Origin: Saccharothrix ecbatanensis
GTDB lineage: Bacteria > Actinomycetota > Actinomycetes > Mycobacteriales > Pseudonocardiaceae
Length of the DNA: 64,000 nt
Direction of reading: 5' to 3'
NCBI RefSeq assembly: GCF_014205015.1
Contig: NZ_JACHMO010000001.1
Location: 5,270,001-5,334,000 of the forward strand
Position 1 is the first letter of the stretch, and each line of letters opens with the position of its first letter. The notes under the pieces were generated by a model. The model made no database searches and was not told where the DNA came from. It saw nothing but the letters and a program-made list of their open reading frames with translations. The translations under genes were made by a program, and so were the position numbers. Positions 35,190 to 43,043 of the stretch are shown one piece after another.

Positions 35190-35937
35190 CGCGGATCTCC
35201 TCCAACGCGGGCACCAGCAGCCGTGCGCCGGGCCGCAGCCGCATCGGGTCGTCGATGTCGTTGGCCTCCGCGATCTCCCGCCACAGCTCGGCGTTGCCGT
35301 AGGCCTTGTAGGCGAGGGATTGCAGGGTGTCGCCCGCGACGAGGACGTGCGAGTCGCGTGCGGCGAGGGCGCCGGAGGTGGGGTTCTGGCCGCCCTGCTC
35401 GCCCGCGATCTCCTCCAGGTTGACCGTGCAGGTGGCGCGGACCGGGACGCCGGCGGGCGTGAACAGGGTGTACTTGGCGCTGACGCTGGAGACGAACGCC
35501 GGGAAGCCCGTCATGCCGCCCCACTTGAAGATCACCCATGGTGGGGAGCCCTTGCCGTGCTGGCGGCTGTCCTCGGTGGGCACGCAGCAGCCGAACAGCT
35601 GCTCGACCTTCTTCACCACGTCGTCGTCCATGCGTTCGGTGGCGTCGAGGAAGACTTCGAGGACGAGCTTGCACGGGTCCGAGCCCTTGAACTCCGGCGT
35701 GCCGCTCTTGGCGACGTTCGGTTGCCGGCTGCGTTCCCACTTGGCGTTCTTGGTCAGCGAGAGTTCCTTGGGGTTGAACTGGAAGGTGATCTCGTGCATG
35801 AGGTCGCCCGGCTTCGCGGCGCCGCCGGCCTTCGGGGGGCGGTGGACGCTGAGCAGGGCCTTCTGGAGGTTGGTCGGCGCGGCGTAGCTCGTCGTCTTGC
35901 CGGAGCCCGCCGAGGTGAAGGTGATCGGGGAGGCCAT
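35179..35937 (-). CDS. LysM-domain tail adaptor (Afp7-like, gp53-like)
   Basis: The 252-residue protein has an N-terminal contractile-tail adaptor domain (FQFNPKELSLTKNAKWER) and a C-terminal LysM domain (about 195-245; VLVAGDTLQSLAYKAYGNA ... LRPGARLLVPAL). In tails it links inner tube to spike. Here LysM is thought to serve structure rather than peptidoglycan binding. ATG at 35937 follows GGAGG-like sequence; the longer frame up to 36360 is a shadow of the tube gene. Confidence 0.92.
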   Translation of the reverse strand: MASPITFTSAGSGKTTSYAAPTNLQKALLSVHRPPKAGGAAKPGDLMHEITFQFNPKELSLTKNAKWERSRQPNVAKSGTPEFKGSDPCKLVLEVFLDATERMDDDVVKKVEQLFGCCVPTEDSRQHGKGSPPWVIFKWGGMTGFPAFVSSVSAKYTLFTPAGVPVRATCTVNLEEIAGEQGGQNPTSGALAARDSHVLVAGDTLQSLAYKAYGNAELWREIAEANDIDDPMRLRPGARLLVPALEEIRDGQ

Positions 35938-35941
35938 GGCG

Positions 35942-36373
35942 TCACTTCGCCGTGCTGAGGAAGCCGTGGTGGGCGAGTTCGAGGGTCTCGGTGGCGACCT
36001 TCGGGGAGTCGGCGGACAGCTGAGGTCCGCTCCACCGCACCGGGACGACGCCGGAGAGCGCCCAGCTGGCGACCACCGTGCCGGCGAGCGTGCGTGCCTC
36101 GATGATCGCGGTCTTGCGCGTGATGCCCGCCGCCATGCCCGCGATCCACTTGATGATCTTGGCGCTCTCCTTGGTGACGGGGCGGGACAGCTTGACGTTG
36201 GAGTACTTGATGCGGGTGGGCAGCTGCCAGACCATGCCGTTGTTGCCGCCCTCTTCGCGTTGTTCGACGGTGAACTCGATGCCGAGCCCGTCGCAGCTGT
36301 TGAAGGAGCCGAGGCTCTCGTCGTCGATGCGCACGACGAAGCACACGGCCACCGCCTCATCCACCTCGGCCAT
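35942..36373 (-). CDS. Inner tube protein 2 (gp19-like, Afp5-like)
   Basis: This 143-residue T4 gp19-type tube subunit likely forms the initiator ring next to the spike. Recognisable are FNSCDGLGIEFTVEQ, REEGGNN and IKYSNVKLSRPVTKES, the strand pattern of tube proteins. ATG at 36373 has GGAGG 8 nt upstream; a GTG/ATG at 36388 would add five residues. It is a paralogue of the tube gene at 39325, as is normal for eCIS. Confidence 0.9.
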   Translation of the reverse strand: MAEVDEAVAVCFVVRIDDESLGSFNSCDGLGIEFTVEQREEGGNNGMVWQLPTRIKYSNVKLSRPVTKESAKIIKWIAGMAAGITRKTAIIEARTLAGTVVASWALSGVVPVRWSGPQLSADSPKVATETLELAHHGFLSTAK

Positions 36374-36378
36374 TCCGC

Positions 36379-38694
36379 TCACCTCCACCGATCGGTCAAC
36401 GCTCCGCGCCGTTCGCGGTCGAGCCAGAGCTCGGCCTTGAGCCGGCGGACAAGGGGGTCGTAGAGCTTTTTGAGCAGTTCCTCAGGCTCTTGGCCCTGTG
36501 CTGCTTGTGGTGCCTGGGCCGGGGCTGGGGGCGTTTCGGCGGCGGCGGTCTGCACCGACTCGACCGGCACGAACGGCGGAGGCTGAACCTCGACCTCCCG
36601 TTGCACGTACTCGACCCGCGAGTCGGCCTGAGGGCCGGGTTGCGAGTTGAACCGTGCCACGACCGGCTGTTCAGCCGCCGGAGCGTCCCGCACCAGAGGC
36701 CGCCCCAACCCCGGCACCAGCCGACCGGGATTTCCGCTCTCTGGCACGACGTCACGCTGCACCACCGGCCCGACCTGACGTTGTGCGCCGAGCAACGGCC
36801 CAGCGACCTCGCCGACGATCGGCGCACCAAGCCCACGCCCAGATGACAAGCCCGGTGCTGGCACGGCCTCGCCAACGGACCGCTGCGCATTCGACCCGAC
36901 GGTCACCGCAGACCCCTGCGCAGCCGCCGGTGCCGGTGCAACTCCCGGCGGTGGTCCGGCTTCCCGGGTCGGCGAGGCATGTGACCGCAGTGCCGATTCC
37001 AGCGTGGATGTACCGACCAGCCTCTGCACGGTTTCCGGCTCCGGCGCAGCGGCCAACCTCGACGCCGTTTCCAGCTTCGGCCCGCCCAACCGCGATGCCA
37101 CTGCCGGCGCCGGTCCGGCCACCAACCGTTGCGCGGTCGCCGACTCCGATCCCGCCACCAACCTCGACGCCACTTCAAGCTCCGGTCCGGCTACCACCCT
37201 CTGCACAGCTTCCGACTCCGGTACAGCCACCGCCCCCGATGCCGCTCCCATCTCCCGCGCGGCCACCGACGCCGACGCTGCTTCCATCTCCCGCGCGGCC
37301 ACCAACCGCGGTGCCGCTTCCAGCCCTGGTGCAGCTACCAACCGCTGCCCGGTTTCCAACTCGGGTGCAGCCACCGACCTTTGCCCAGTTTCCAGCTCGC
37401 GTGCGGCCACCGACCTCTGCCCGATTCCCAGCTCCGATGCAGCAACCGACCTCGATGCCGCTTCCGACTCCGGCGCGGCCACCGACCGCTGCGCCACATC
37501 CAACCCAGGCCCAGCCACCAACCCCTGCGCGGCTCCCAGCACCGGAGCAGCAACCGACCCCGATACCGCTTCCGACTCCGGCGCGGCCACCGACCGCTGC
37601 GCCACATCCAACCCAGGCCCAGCCACCAACCCCTGCGCGCCTCCCGACTCCGGAGCAGCAACCGACCCCGATACCGCGCCAAGCCCCCGTTCAGCGTCCG
37701 AGCTCGATCCCGGTTCCGGCCCTGGCGCAGCGACCGACCTCGATGCCGCTCCAAGCCCCGGTTCAGCAACAGACCTCGACCCCGGTTCCGACCCCGGCGC
37801 GGCAGCCGTCCTCTGCGCCACTTCCAGCCCCGCGCCGACCGCCAACCTCTGCGCGACTCCAGGCTCCGGAGCAGTTACCGACCTCTGCGCCACTTCCGGC
37901 GTCGGCATCGCTACCAGCCTCTGCGCTGCTCCGGGCTCCGGTGCGACAACCGACCTTGGTGCCAGTGCCGGTTCCGGCGCGGCCACCGACTGCCGTGCCG
38001 CGTCCAGCCCTGGTCCGGCCACCAACCTCTGCACGGCGTCCAGCTTCGGCGCGGCTTCCGGACCCGATTGCGGTTCCGTCTCCGGCCGGACTGCCGACAC
38101 CGGTCCGGTCACCGGCTCTGGGCCGGGCTGAATGCCTGGGGTTGCTTCGAGCGTTGGCGCGGCTTCAGGCACCCGCGCGGCTTCAGGTTCCGGGCCGAGG
38201 GTCTGCGCATCCGGATCACCGCCGACATCCCCGGCAGCTTCCCCACCCGACTCCCCACCCGACTCGCCGGCGATCTCCTCAGCGCTCTCCTCAGCGCTCT
38301 CCTCGCCGACCTCCAACCGCTGCACCGGTTGCACCGGCCGCACCACTTCGCGTTGTGCCGATCCCCAAACCCGCGACCACAAACCACCCCCGCGCGGCTT
38401 GCGTGCAGGCGGTTGGGCGACGGGCAGGTCACCCGGCAACGCCTCCGCCTGCTCCACCCGCTGCACCACGCCGTCGATCACCCCGGACGGCTCGTCCACC
38501 CCGACCCGGTGTGCCAACGGCGCCAGGTAGGCCGGTGACTGCCACGACGCCAAAGTCCCCGAGAAGCGCTCCACCGGGTTCGCCAACGGGTGCGCCGCCA
38601 CCACCCGCTGGATCGGCGGCAGCCCACGCCACTCGGCACGCCGCACCGGCAACGCCGGCGGCGGCGCGGGTCGAACGCGTCGCCACGGCCACAT
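36379..38694 (-). CDS. eCIS protein with about 29 twelve-residue repeats (tape-measure or extensin-like candidate)
   Basis: This 771-residue protein has a conserved N-terminal third (IQRVVAAHPLANPVERFSG), an acidic Glu/Ser stretch (about 130-160), then about 29 copies of a 12-residue unit RSVAAPELETGQ (residues 223-570). A Pro/Gln-rich region and a conserved C-terminal helix (LLKKLYDPLVRRLKAELWLD) close it. The C-terminal helix is typical of a protein found between tube genes in actinobacterial eCIS loci; the repeat is lineage-specific. No other tape-measure gene is seen in the cluster, so this long protein could set tube length, or be a flexible scaffold or cargo adaptor. ATG at 38694 has GAGGGG just upstream. 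Confidence 0.75.
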   Translation of the reverse strand: MWPWRRVRPAPPPALPVRRAEWRGLPPIQRVVAAHPLANPVERFSGTLASWQSPAYLAPLAHRVGVDEPSGVIDGVVQRVEQAEALPGDLPVAQPPARKPRGGGLWSRVWGSAQREVVRPVQPVQRLEVGEESAEESAEEIAGESGGESGGEAAGDVGGDPDAQTLGPEPEAARVPEAAPTLEATPGIQPGPEPVTGPVSAVRPETEPQSGPEAAPKLDAVQRLVAGPGLDAARQSVAAPEPALAPRSVVAPEPGAAQRLVAMPTPEVAQRSVTAPEPGVAQRLAVGAGLEVAQRTAAAPGSEPGSRSVAEPGLGAASRSVAAPGPEPGSSSDAERGLGAVSGSVAAPESGGAQGLVAGPGLDVAQRSVAAPESEAVSGSVAAPVLGAAQGLVAGPGLDVAQRSVAAPESEAASRSVAASELGIGQRSVAARELETGQRSVAAPELETGQRLVAAPGLEAAPRLVAAREMEAASASVAAREMGAASGAVAVPESEAVQRVVAGPELEVASRLVAGSESATAQRLVAGPAPAVASRLGGPKLETASRLAAAPEPETVQRLVGTSTLESALRSHASPTREAGPPPGVAPAPAAAQGSAVTVGSNAQRSVGEAVPAPGLSSGRGLGAPIVGEVAGPLLGAQRQVGPVVQRDVVPESGNPGRLVPGLGRPLVRDAPAAEQPVVARFNSQPGPQADSRVEYVQREVEVQPPPFVPVESVQTAAAETPPAPAQAPQAAQGQEPEELLKKLYDPLVRRLKAELWLDRERRGALTDRWR
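36985..38028. repeat. 36-bp coding minisatellite encoding the 12-residue repeats
   Basis: About 29 units of 36 bp lie head to tail inside the 771-residue gene. Some neighbours are nearly identical: a segment around 37565-37640 repeats one around 37450-37530 at a multiple of 36 bp. Unit length is a multiple of three, so copy number can vary without a frameshift. Confidence 0.88.
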
Positions 38695-38700
38695 CGCCCC

Positions 38701-38859
38701 TCACCGTCCCTGGCTGATCCGCGTGTTGATCCGGGCGATCTCGGCCACGTACCGCAGCCGGTCCGGGTGCTCCAGGTCGAGGATCGAGTCCCACGACCAG
38801 TGGAAGTGGTACGCCACGTACGCGACCTCCTCGTGCAGCCGGTCGGCCGCGTACGTCAC
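38701..38859 (-). CDS. DUF6760 small eCIS protein
   Basis: This 52-residue protein has the compact helical signature DRLHEEVAYVAYHFHW and LEHPDRLRYVAEIARIN seen in the tiny conserved gene of actinobacterial injection clusters. GTG at 38859 overlaps the stop of the upstream gene (GTGA); a longer reading to 38910 is not supported. Its place between tube 1 and the repeat protein, next to a chaperone-like gene, suggests a tail-assembly helper. Function is unproven. Confidence 0.82.
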   Translation of the reverse strand: MTYAADRLHEEVAYVAYHFHWSWDSILDLEHPDRLRYVAEIARINTRISQGR

Positions 38860-39320
38860 GATTCCCCCAGGCGCCCACCCGCGACGTCCACGCTGAACCC
38901 GTGCCCGCACTCGGGACAGGCCACCGCCGCGCGGGTGTGCCCCTCGCTGTTCACCCGCCGGTACATGTCCTGCAAGAACGCCAGGTCCGACGCGAACAGG
39001 TTCTCCACGACACCGGCGTGCACGTCGGTCACCGCGCCGATCCGCACGATCACCCTCGCCAGCAGCACCACGGTCAGGTACGCCGCGTTCTCCCGCACCC
39101 TGTCGTCCCGCAACGGCACCAGCTCGTCCCGCGCGGTCGCCAGGCGCATCACGCCGGAGCGGTGCACCACGCCGCCGTCGTCGACGTACCCGCGCGGCAA
39201 CTCGAAGGCGAACTCCGTGCGCATCGGCTCCACGACAGGAGCTCCACCAGGAGCTCCGACAGGAGCTACAACCGGCACCGCGGACACGTCGGGGGCGATC
39301 GCCGCCATCATCCTGCGCAT
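38856..39320 (-). CDS. Tail assembly chaperone-like eCIS protein
   Basis: In this 154-residue protein a variable Ala/Val/Pro N-terminus precedes a conserved body: FELPRGYVDDGGVVHRSGVM, LVPLRDDRVRENAAYLTVVL and NLFASDLAFLQDMYRRVN. It ends in a partial zinc-ribbon (CPECGHGF). Position after the tube gene and coupling to DUF6760 parallel the gpG/gpGT chaperone position of phage tails. It starts 4 nt after the tube gene. An ATG at 39311 or 39308 is possible instead of 39320. Confidence 0.78.
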   Translation of the reverse strand: MRRMMAAIAPDVSAVPVVAPVGAPGGAPVVEPMRTEFAFELPRGYVDDGGVVHRSGVMRLATARDELVPLRDDRVRENAAYLTVVLLARVIVRIGAVTDVHAGVVENLFASDLAFLQDMYRRVNSEGHTRAAVACPECGHGFSVDVAGGRLGES

Positions 39321-39324
39321 GGCG

Positions 39325-39768
39325 TCACTCGACTTCCATCATCTCGTACGTGACGACGAGCTTCTCCGTGAGCACGCTGGTGTCGCCGGCCTTCAAAGAC
39401 CCGATCTCCAACGACTTCGGCCACGCGTTGGTCAGCTTGTACCGCTTGATCGGCTGGCCCTCGTAGTCGTAGACGATGATCGCCCCGCCCTTGCGGGCAC
39501 TCGCCATCTTGCCGAAGTGCGCGTCCTTGACCCACTTCTCGAAGCTGTTGTCGCCGGTAAGACCGCGGGTGAGGGTGACCTCGCCCGCCTTCGGCCTGCC
39601 GGGCAGCTTCTTGATCACGTACTTGCCGTCCGGCGTGTTCTGCTTGAGCTCGATGACGTCCTGCTCCATCTTCAGCCCGGAGACCTCGGAGATCTGCTTG
39701 ATCGCGACGCCGTCGACTTCCAGGCCGAACGAGTGGCCGACCGAGGTGTCGAGGTCGGGAAGAGCCAT
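39325..39768 (-). CDS. Inner tube protein 1 (gp19-like, Afp1-like)
   Basis: This 147-residue main tube subunit carries the hallmark strands FGLEVDGVAIKQISEVSGL, RPKAGEVTLTRGLTGDN and WPKSLEIGSLKAGDT. It polymerises into the inner tube inside the sheath. ATG at 39768 was preferred over a TTG two codons upstream because AAGGCGG lies at a suitable distance. It follows the sheath gene by 36 nt, as expected for the high-expression sheath-tube pair. Confidence 0.94.
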   Translation of the reverse strand: MALPDLDTSVGHSFGLEVDGVAIKQISEVSGLKMEQDVIELKQNTPDGKYVIKKLPGRPKAGEVTLTRGLTGDNSFEKWVKDAHFGKMASARKGGAIIVYDYEGQPIKRYKLTNAWPKSLEIGSLKAGDTSVLTEKLVVTYEMMEVE

Positions 39769-39804
39769 GACCAACCGCCTTAACTAGTGGACGGGACGAG
39801 ACGA

Positions 39805-41340
39805 CTACTCGTTGACGAGGCTGGTGCCGCCCGAGATCTGCGCCAGGCGGAACACCACGAACTCGGCGGGCTTCACCGGCGCGATGCCGACCTCGCAGAT
39901 GACCTGGCCGAGGTCGATGGTCTCGGCGTAGTTGGTCTCCCGGTCGCACTTCACGTAGAACGCCTCGTCCGGCGTCAGCCCGAACAGCGCGCCCTTGCGC
40001 CACTCCGTGACCAGGAAAGAGCTGATGGTGCGCCGGATCCTGGCCCACAGCGCGTCGTCGTTCGGCTCGAACACGACCCACTGGGTGCCGTTGAGGATCG
40101 ACTCCTCCAGGTAGTTGAACAGCCGCCGCACGTTCAGGTAGCGCCACGCCGGGTCGGACGACAGCGTCCGCGCGCCCCACACCCGGATGCCACGACCGGG
40201 GAACGACCGCACGCAGTTGACGCCGATCGGGTTCAACAGCTCCTGCTCCGCCTTGGTCAGCTGCGTCTCCAACGCCACCGCGCCGCGCACGACCTCGTTC
40301 GCGGGCGCCTTGTGCACGCCGCGCGTGGCGTCCGTGCGGGCCCACACGCCGGCCATGTGGCCGCTGGGCGGGATGAACAGGTGGTCGTTGCTCGCCGGGT
40401 CGAAGATCTTGATCCACGGGTAGTAGAGCGCGGCGTACTTCGAGTCGTAGCCGGCGCCGTTCATCCGCCAGTCCTTGACCTTCTGCGGGTTCAGCCCGGG
40501 CGGCGGGTCGAGCACCGCGATCCGGTTGCCCATCAGCTCGCAGTGGGCGATCATCGCGAGCTGCACGGCCTTCACCGACTCCAGCGAGATCGCGCCGCGC
40601 TGGTAGCTGCTCATCAGGTCGGGCACCGAGACCATGGTGATCTCCTCGACCGCTTCCAGGCCGCCGAAGCCGGTGCGGTCGGAGACGTCGCCGACGTAGT
40701 CGTCGGCCGCGATCCTGAGCGGCACGGCCGGCGGCGCGGCCGGCGCGGCGGCCTCCTTCAACGTCACGCTGCCCTTGTCCGGCCTGGCCACCGCGATGGG
40801 CGCGGTCTCCTCGACGGTGATCAGCTTCGACTTCTCCCGCACGACGGTGACGACGTGCTCCTTGGTGCGCTTGCTGCTCACCTGGTGCGTCTCGACGACC
40901 TTGCCGTCCTGCTTGACCAGCAGCGTGAACCGGTCTTCCGGCTGGTTCTCACCGGCCGGGTCGGCGACCTCCACGGTGATCTCGCCCGCGCCGAGCTCCC
41001 GCGCGGTGACCTTGTAGCCGCCCAGCACGGCCTGCGCGCCCGAGCTCACGGGCACGTGGCCGTTGCTCTTGGCGCGTTCACCGCCGATGCGGACGACGTA
41101 GCAGTTGGTGCCCCCGTTGAGGAAGTACCCGTACACCGACTGGGCCAGGTAGCAGTCCGGCAGGAAGTCACCGAAGACCTGCGTGTACTGCGCCCAGTTG
41201 GAGACCAGCGTCGGCGTGTTGTACGGGCCTCGGGCCGCGAAGCCGACGAAGGCGGCGACGGCGGTGCCCACGCCCTCGATGGGCCGCGCACCTGCCTCCA
41301 CCTCCTCGACGTACACCCCCGGCGAGAGATAGGTGGGCAT
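39805..41340 (-). CDS. Contractile tail sheath protein (Afp2/3-like)
   Basis: This 511-residue sheath subunit starts MPTYLSPGVYVEEV, the diagnostic N-terminus, and ends with the C-terminal interlock (FRLAQISGGTSLVNE). Conserved middle blocks are ALYYPWIKIFDP, PSGHMAGVWARTDATRGVHK and GVNCVRSFPGRGIRVWGART. About 190 residues in the N-terminal half form a surface insertion. There is a single sheath gene, unlike the three of Afp/PVC. ATG at 41340 follows GGAGG; two CTGCCC palindromes lie 125-156 nt upstream, marking a likely promoter. Confidence 0.96.
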   Translation of the reverse strand: MPTYLSPGVYVEEVEAGARPIEGVGTAVAAFVGFAARGPYNTPTLVSNWAQYTQVFGDFLPDCYLAQSVYGYFLNGGTNCYVVRIGGERAKSNGHVPVSSGAQAVLGGYKVTARELGAGEITVEVADPAGENQPEDRFTLLVKQDGKVVETHQVSSKRTKEHVVTVVREKSKLITVEETAPIAVARPDKGSVTLKEAAAPAAPPAVPLRIAADDYVGDVSDRTGFGGLEAVEEITMVSVPDLMSSYQRGAISLESVKAVQLAMIAHCELMGNRIAVLDPPPGLNPQKVKDWRMNGAGYDSKYAALYYPWIKIFDPASNDHLFIPPSGHMAGVWARTDATRGVHKAPANEVVRGAVALETQLTKAEQELLNPIGVNCVRSFPGRGIRVWGARTLSSDPAWRYLNVRRLFNYLEESILNGTQWVVFEPNDDALWARIRRTISSFLVTEWRKGALFGLTPDEAFYVKCDRETNYAETIDLGQVICEVGIAPVKPAEFVVFRLAQISGGTSLVNE

Positions 41341-41464
41341 CCGTGCCTCCCAAGTCGTGCTGATGGTTCGGGTCTGGCTCGTTCTCGGAGCGAGTGCCGT
41401 CGATGCTGCTGCGGTTCGGCGGCGGGCGAAACGACCGCGAGGCTGTGCCGGGGTACGCCGATAG

Positions 41465-41496
41465 CTGCCCAAAGGTGCAGCTGCCCGTTCGGGCGG
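41465..41496. promoter_or_regulatory. Two abutting CTGCCC palindromes upstream of the sheath gene (site C)
   Basis: CTGCCC-AAAG-GTGCAG (41465-41480) and CTGCCC-GTTC-GGGCGG (41481-41496) are adjacent, each with one arm mismatch to the consensus CTGCCC-N4-GGGCAG. They are 125-156 nt upstream of the sheath start. A doubled site in front of the most highly expressed gene fits a regulatory role. Confidence 0.5.
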
Positions 41497-41526
41497 CCCG
41501 GACCGCCCTTCCGGTCGTTGCCGCCG

Positions 41527-42223
41527 GACGCGCGGAAGGCCGTGCCGGACAAGGCGCCCGCCGGGCAGACCGACCTCAGCGCGGACAATCACGAGACGAA
41601 CGCCAAGATGACGGAGGCGGGCGTCACCGGGGAGCAGCTGGCCCGGTCCAACGAGCCCGACTTCACCGGGGCGCTGACCGCGAAGAAGCAGGGCGAGGAG
41701 CACAGCGACACCACGCCGGCCGCCGTGCGGGCGTCCGAGTCGCAGACGCTGGCCGCCGCCACCGGTGACGCGAAAGCCACCGGACTGGCGGCCGTCGCGG
41801 GCCTGACCGGCGCGAAGGGCAACCAGGCGCAGAAGTCCGCCGCGGCGGAGAACGCGACGAAGTCGAAGGACTAGCAGGACCGGATCAGGATCACCGGTGA
41901 GCTCAAGGCGATCTTCGACGAGACGAAGACCAAGGTCGAGGCGGTGCTGGGCAACCTGGACGACGAGGTGGCCAAGCGCTTCGAGTCCGGCGAGGCGAAG
42001 GCGAAGGCCGCGTTCATCGCCGACCACCAGGCACGCGTCGGTGATCCAGCACTGGAACGAGACCGGGCGGATGTCCGACCAGGCGGTCCGCGCCGAGTTC
42101 TACAGCCGGCTGGACAACCTGCACGGCATGTGCCAATCCTGCAACACGTCCAAGGGCGCGGAGGAGAGCGGCACCGGGGTGTGGCGGATCGACGACGGGT
42201 TCAAGGGGCCGGATGGGACGTGA
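41527..42223 (+). pseudogene. Inverted, broken C-terminal remnant of an eCIS effector with HNH-like end
   Basis: On the plus strand, against the cluster's direction, the frame from about 41527 reads as the helical segment common to large DUF4157 effectors: QLARSNEPDFTGALTAKKQG, then KSKD. An in-frame TAG at 41872-41874 interrupts it. The same frame then resumes as GELKAIFDETKTKVEAVLG and EVAKRFESGEAKAKAAF, and near 42040 the homology shifts by one base to a second frame reading HWNETGRMSDQAVRAEFY and NLHGMCQSCNTSKG before the stop at 42223. The CQSCNTSKG end resembles HNH-type nuclease toxins. No start codon with a ribosome binding site or N-terminal core domain is present. I infer a decayed effector cassette. 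Confidence 0.72.
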
Positions 42224-42224
42224 C

Positions 42225-42944
42225 CTACTCGGCCTCTTCGTCCTCTTCCCGCTGCACGGAGGCCGGCCCGACGTAGGTCTGCGCCATCTTCTCCTCCTCG
42301 CCCTCTTCGGCAGGTGGAGCTTCTTCGCGCTGGATCACGGAGTCGGTGACGCGCTGCGCAGCGGGAGCGACAGCGGGAGACGCGGACATGACGTGGTCGG
42401 CGTTGGTGCTCGCCTCACGTTCGAAGCGGTCCGAGGGGTCGCTGACCTTGACGCCACCACCGACGTCCGTGCCGTCCACGGGGCCGCTGCGCTGCTGCAC
42501 GACGTGCGTCAGCTCGTGCGCCAGCGTGTGCTTGCCCGAGTCGGACGACGGGTCGTACTTGTCGCGCTGGAACACGATGTTCGAGCCCACGGTGTACGCC
42601 TGCGCGTTGAGCGACTTCGCCGACTCGTGCGCCGCGCCGTCCGTGTGCACGCGCACGTCGCCGAAGTCGTGGCCGAAGCGGCCCTCCATGTCCTCGCGCA
42701 CGCCGGTGTCCAACGGCGAACCGCCTGAGTTCACCACATCGTGGACGGACGACTCCTCGACCAGCGTGCTCGCGCCCGCGTTGCCGACCGCCCGTTGGAG
42801 GTCGAGCATCCCGGCGGGGCCCAGCACGTCCGGTCGCCCGGCGGCTGCCGCGCGTCCCAGCAGGTCGTGGTCCTCGCGCTCGGCGCGGTCGCCTTTCGGC
42901 CGGAACGCGCCGTCACTCTCGTGCCCGTGCTCGTGCCCACGCAT
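42225..42944 (-). CDS. DUF4157 (eCIS core domain) protein with HExxH motif
   Basis: The 239-residue protein has a His/Glu-rich N-terminus, then DLQRAVGNAGAST, then the eCIS core RFGHDFGDVRVHTDGAAHES with AYTVGSNIVF, and HTLAHELTHVVQQ holding the zinc-peptidase-like motif H143-E-L-T-H147. The Glu-rich tail ends QREEDEEAE. DUF4157 marks effectors or loading factors of these particles; here no toxin domain follows it, so it could be a truncated effector or the loading domain alone. ATG at 42944 has GGAGG; a CTGCCC palindrome lies 84-99 nt upstream. It ends against the inverted effector remnant. Confidence 0.88.
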   Translation of the reverse strand: MRGHEHGHESDGAFRPKGDRAEREDHDLLGRAAAAGRPDVLGPAGMLDLQRAVGNAGASTLVEESSVHDVVNSGGSPLDTGVREDMEGRFGHDFGDVRVHTDGAAHESAKSLNAQAYTVGSNIVFQRDKYDPSSDSGKHTLAHELTHVVQQRSGPVDGTDVGGGVKVSDPSDRFEREASTNADHVMSASPAVAPAAQRVTDSVIQREEAPPAEEGEEEKMAQTYVGPASVQREEDEEAE

Positions 42945-43027
42945 GGTCGCCTCCTGGTACCTCGGAGCCCGCATCCATCCTGAACCCCGCCCCACGGGCC
43001 GGACCACGACCGCGAGGGCGGTGGTCG

Positions 43028-43043
43028 CTGCCCGAAAGGGCAG
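43028..43043. promoter_or_regulatory. Palindrome CTGCCC-GAAA-GGGCAG (eCIS motif, site B)
   Basis: A perfect 6-4-6 palindrome immediately follows the ATPase stop codon and lies 84-99 nt upstream of the DUF4157 start. Same motif as sites A, C and D. Confidence 0.5.

Noticed and set aside
36985..38028. CRISPR-like regular repeats of 36 bp
   Set aside because: Units are contiguous without spacers, in frame and encode a 12-residue protein repeat inside the 771-residue eCIS gene; no cas genes are present.
37004..38131. Long plus-strand reading frames opposite the repeat protein
   Set aside because: Biased composition (Ala/Thr/Pro, Arg/His-rich) with no ribosome binding site; they mirror the minus-strand repeat gene.
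39787..41526. Plus-strand frame running through the sheath gene into the effector remnant
   Set aside because: Only the part after about 41527 has recognisable protein character; the rest is antisense to the sheath.
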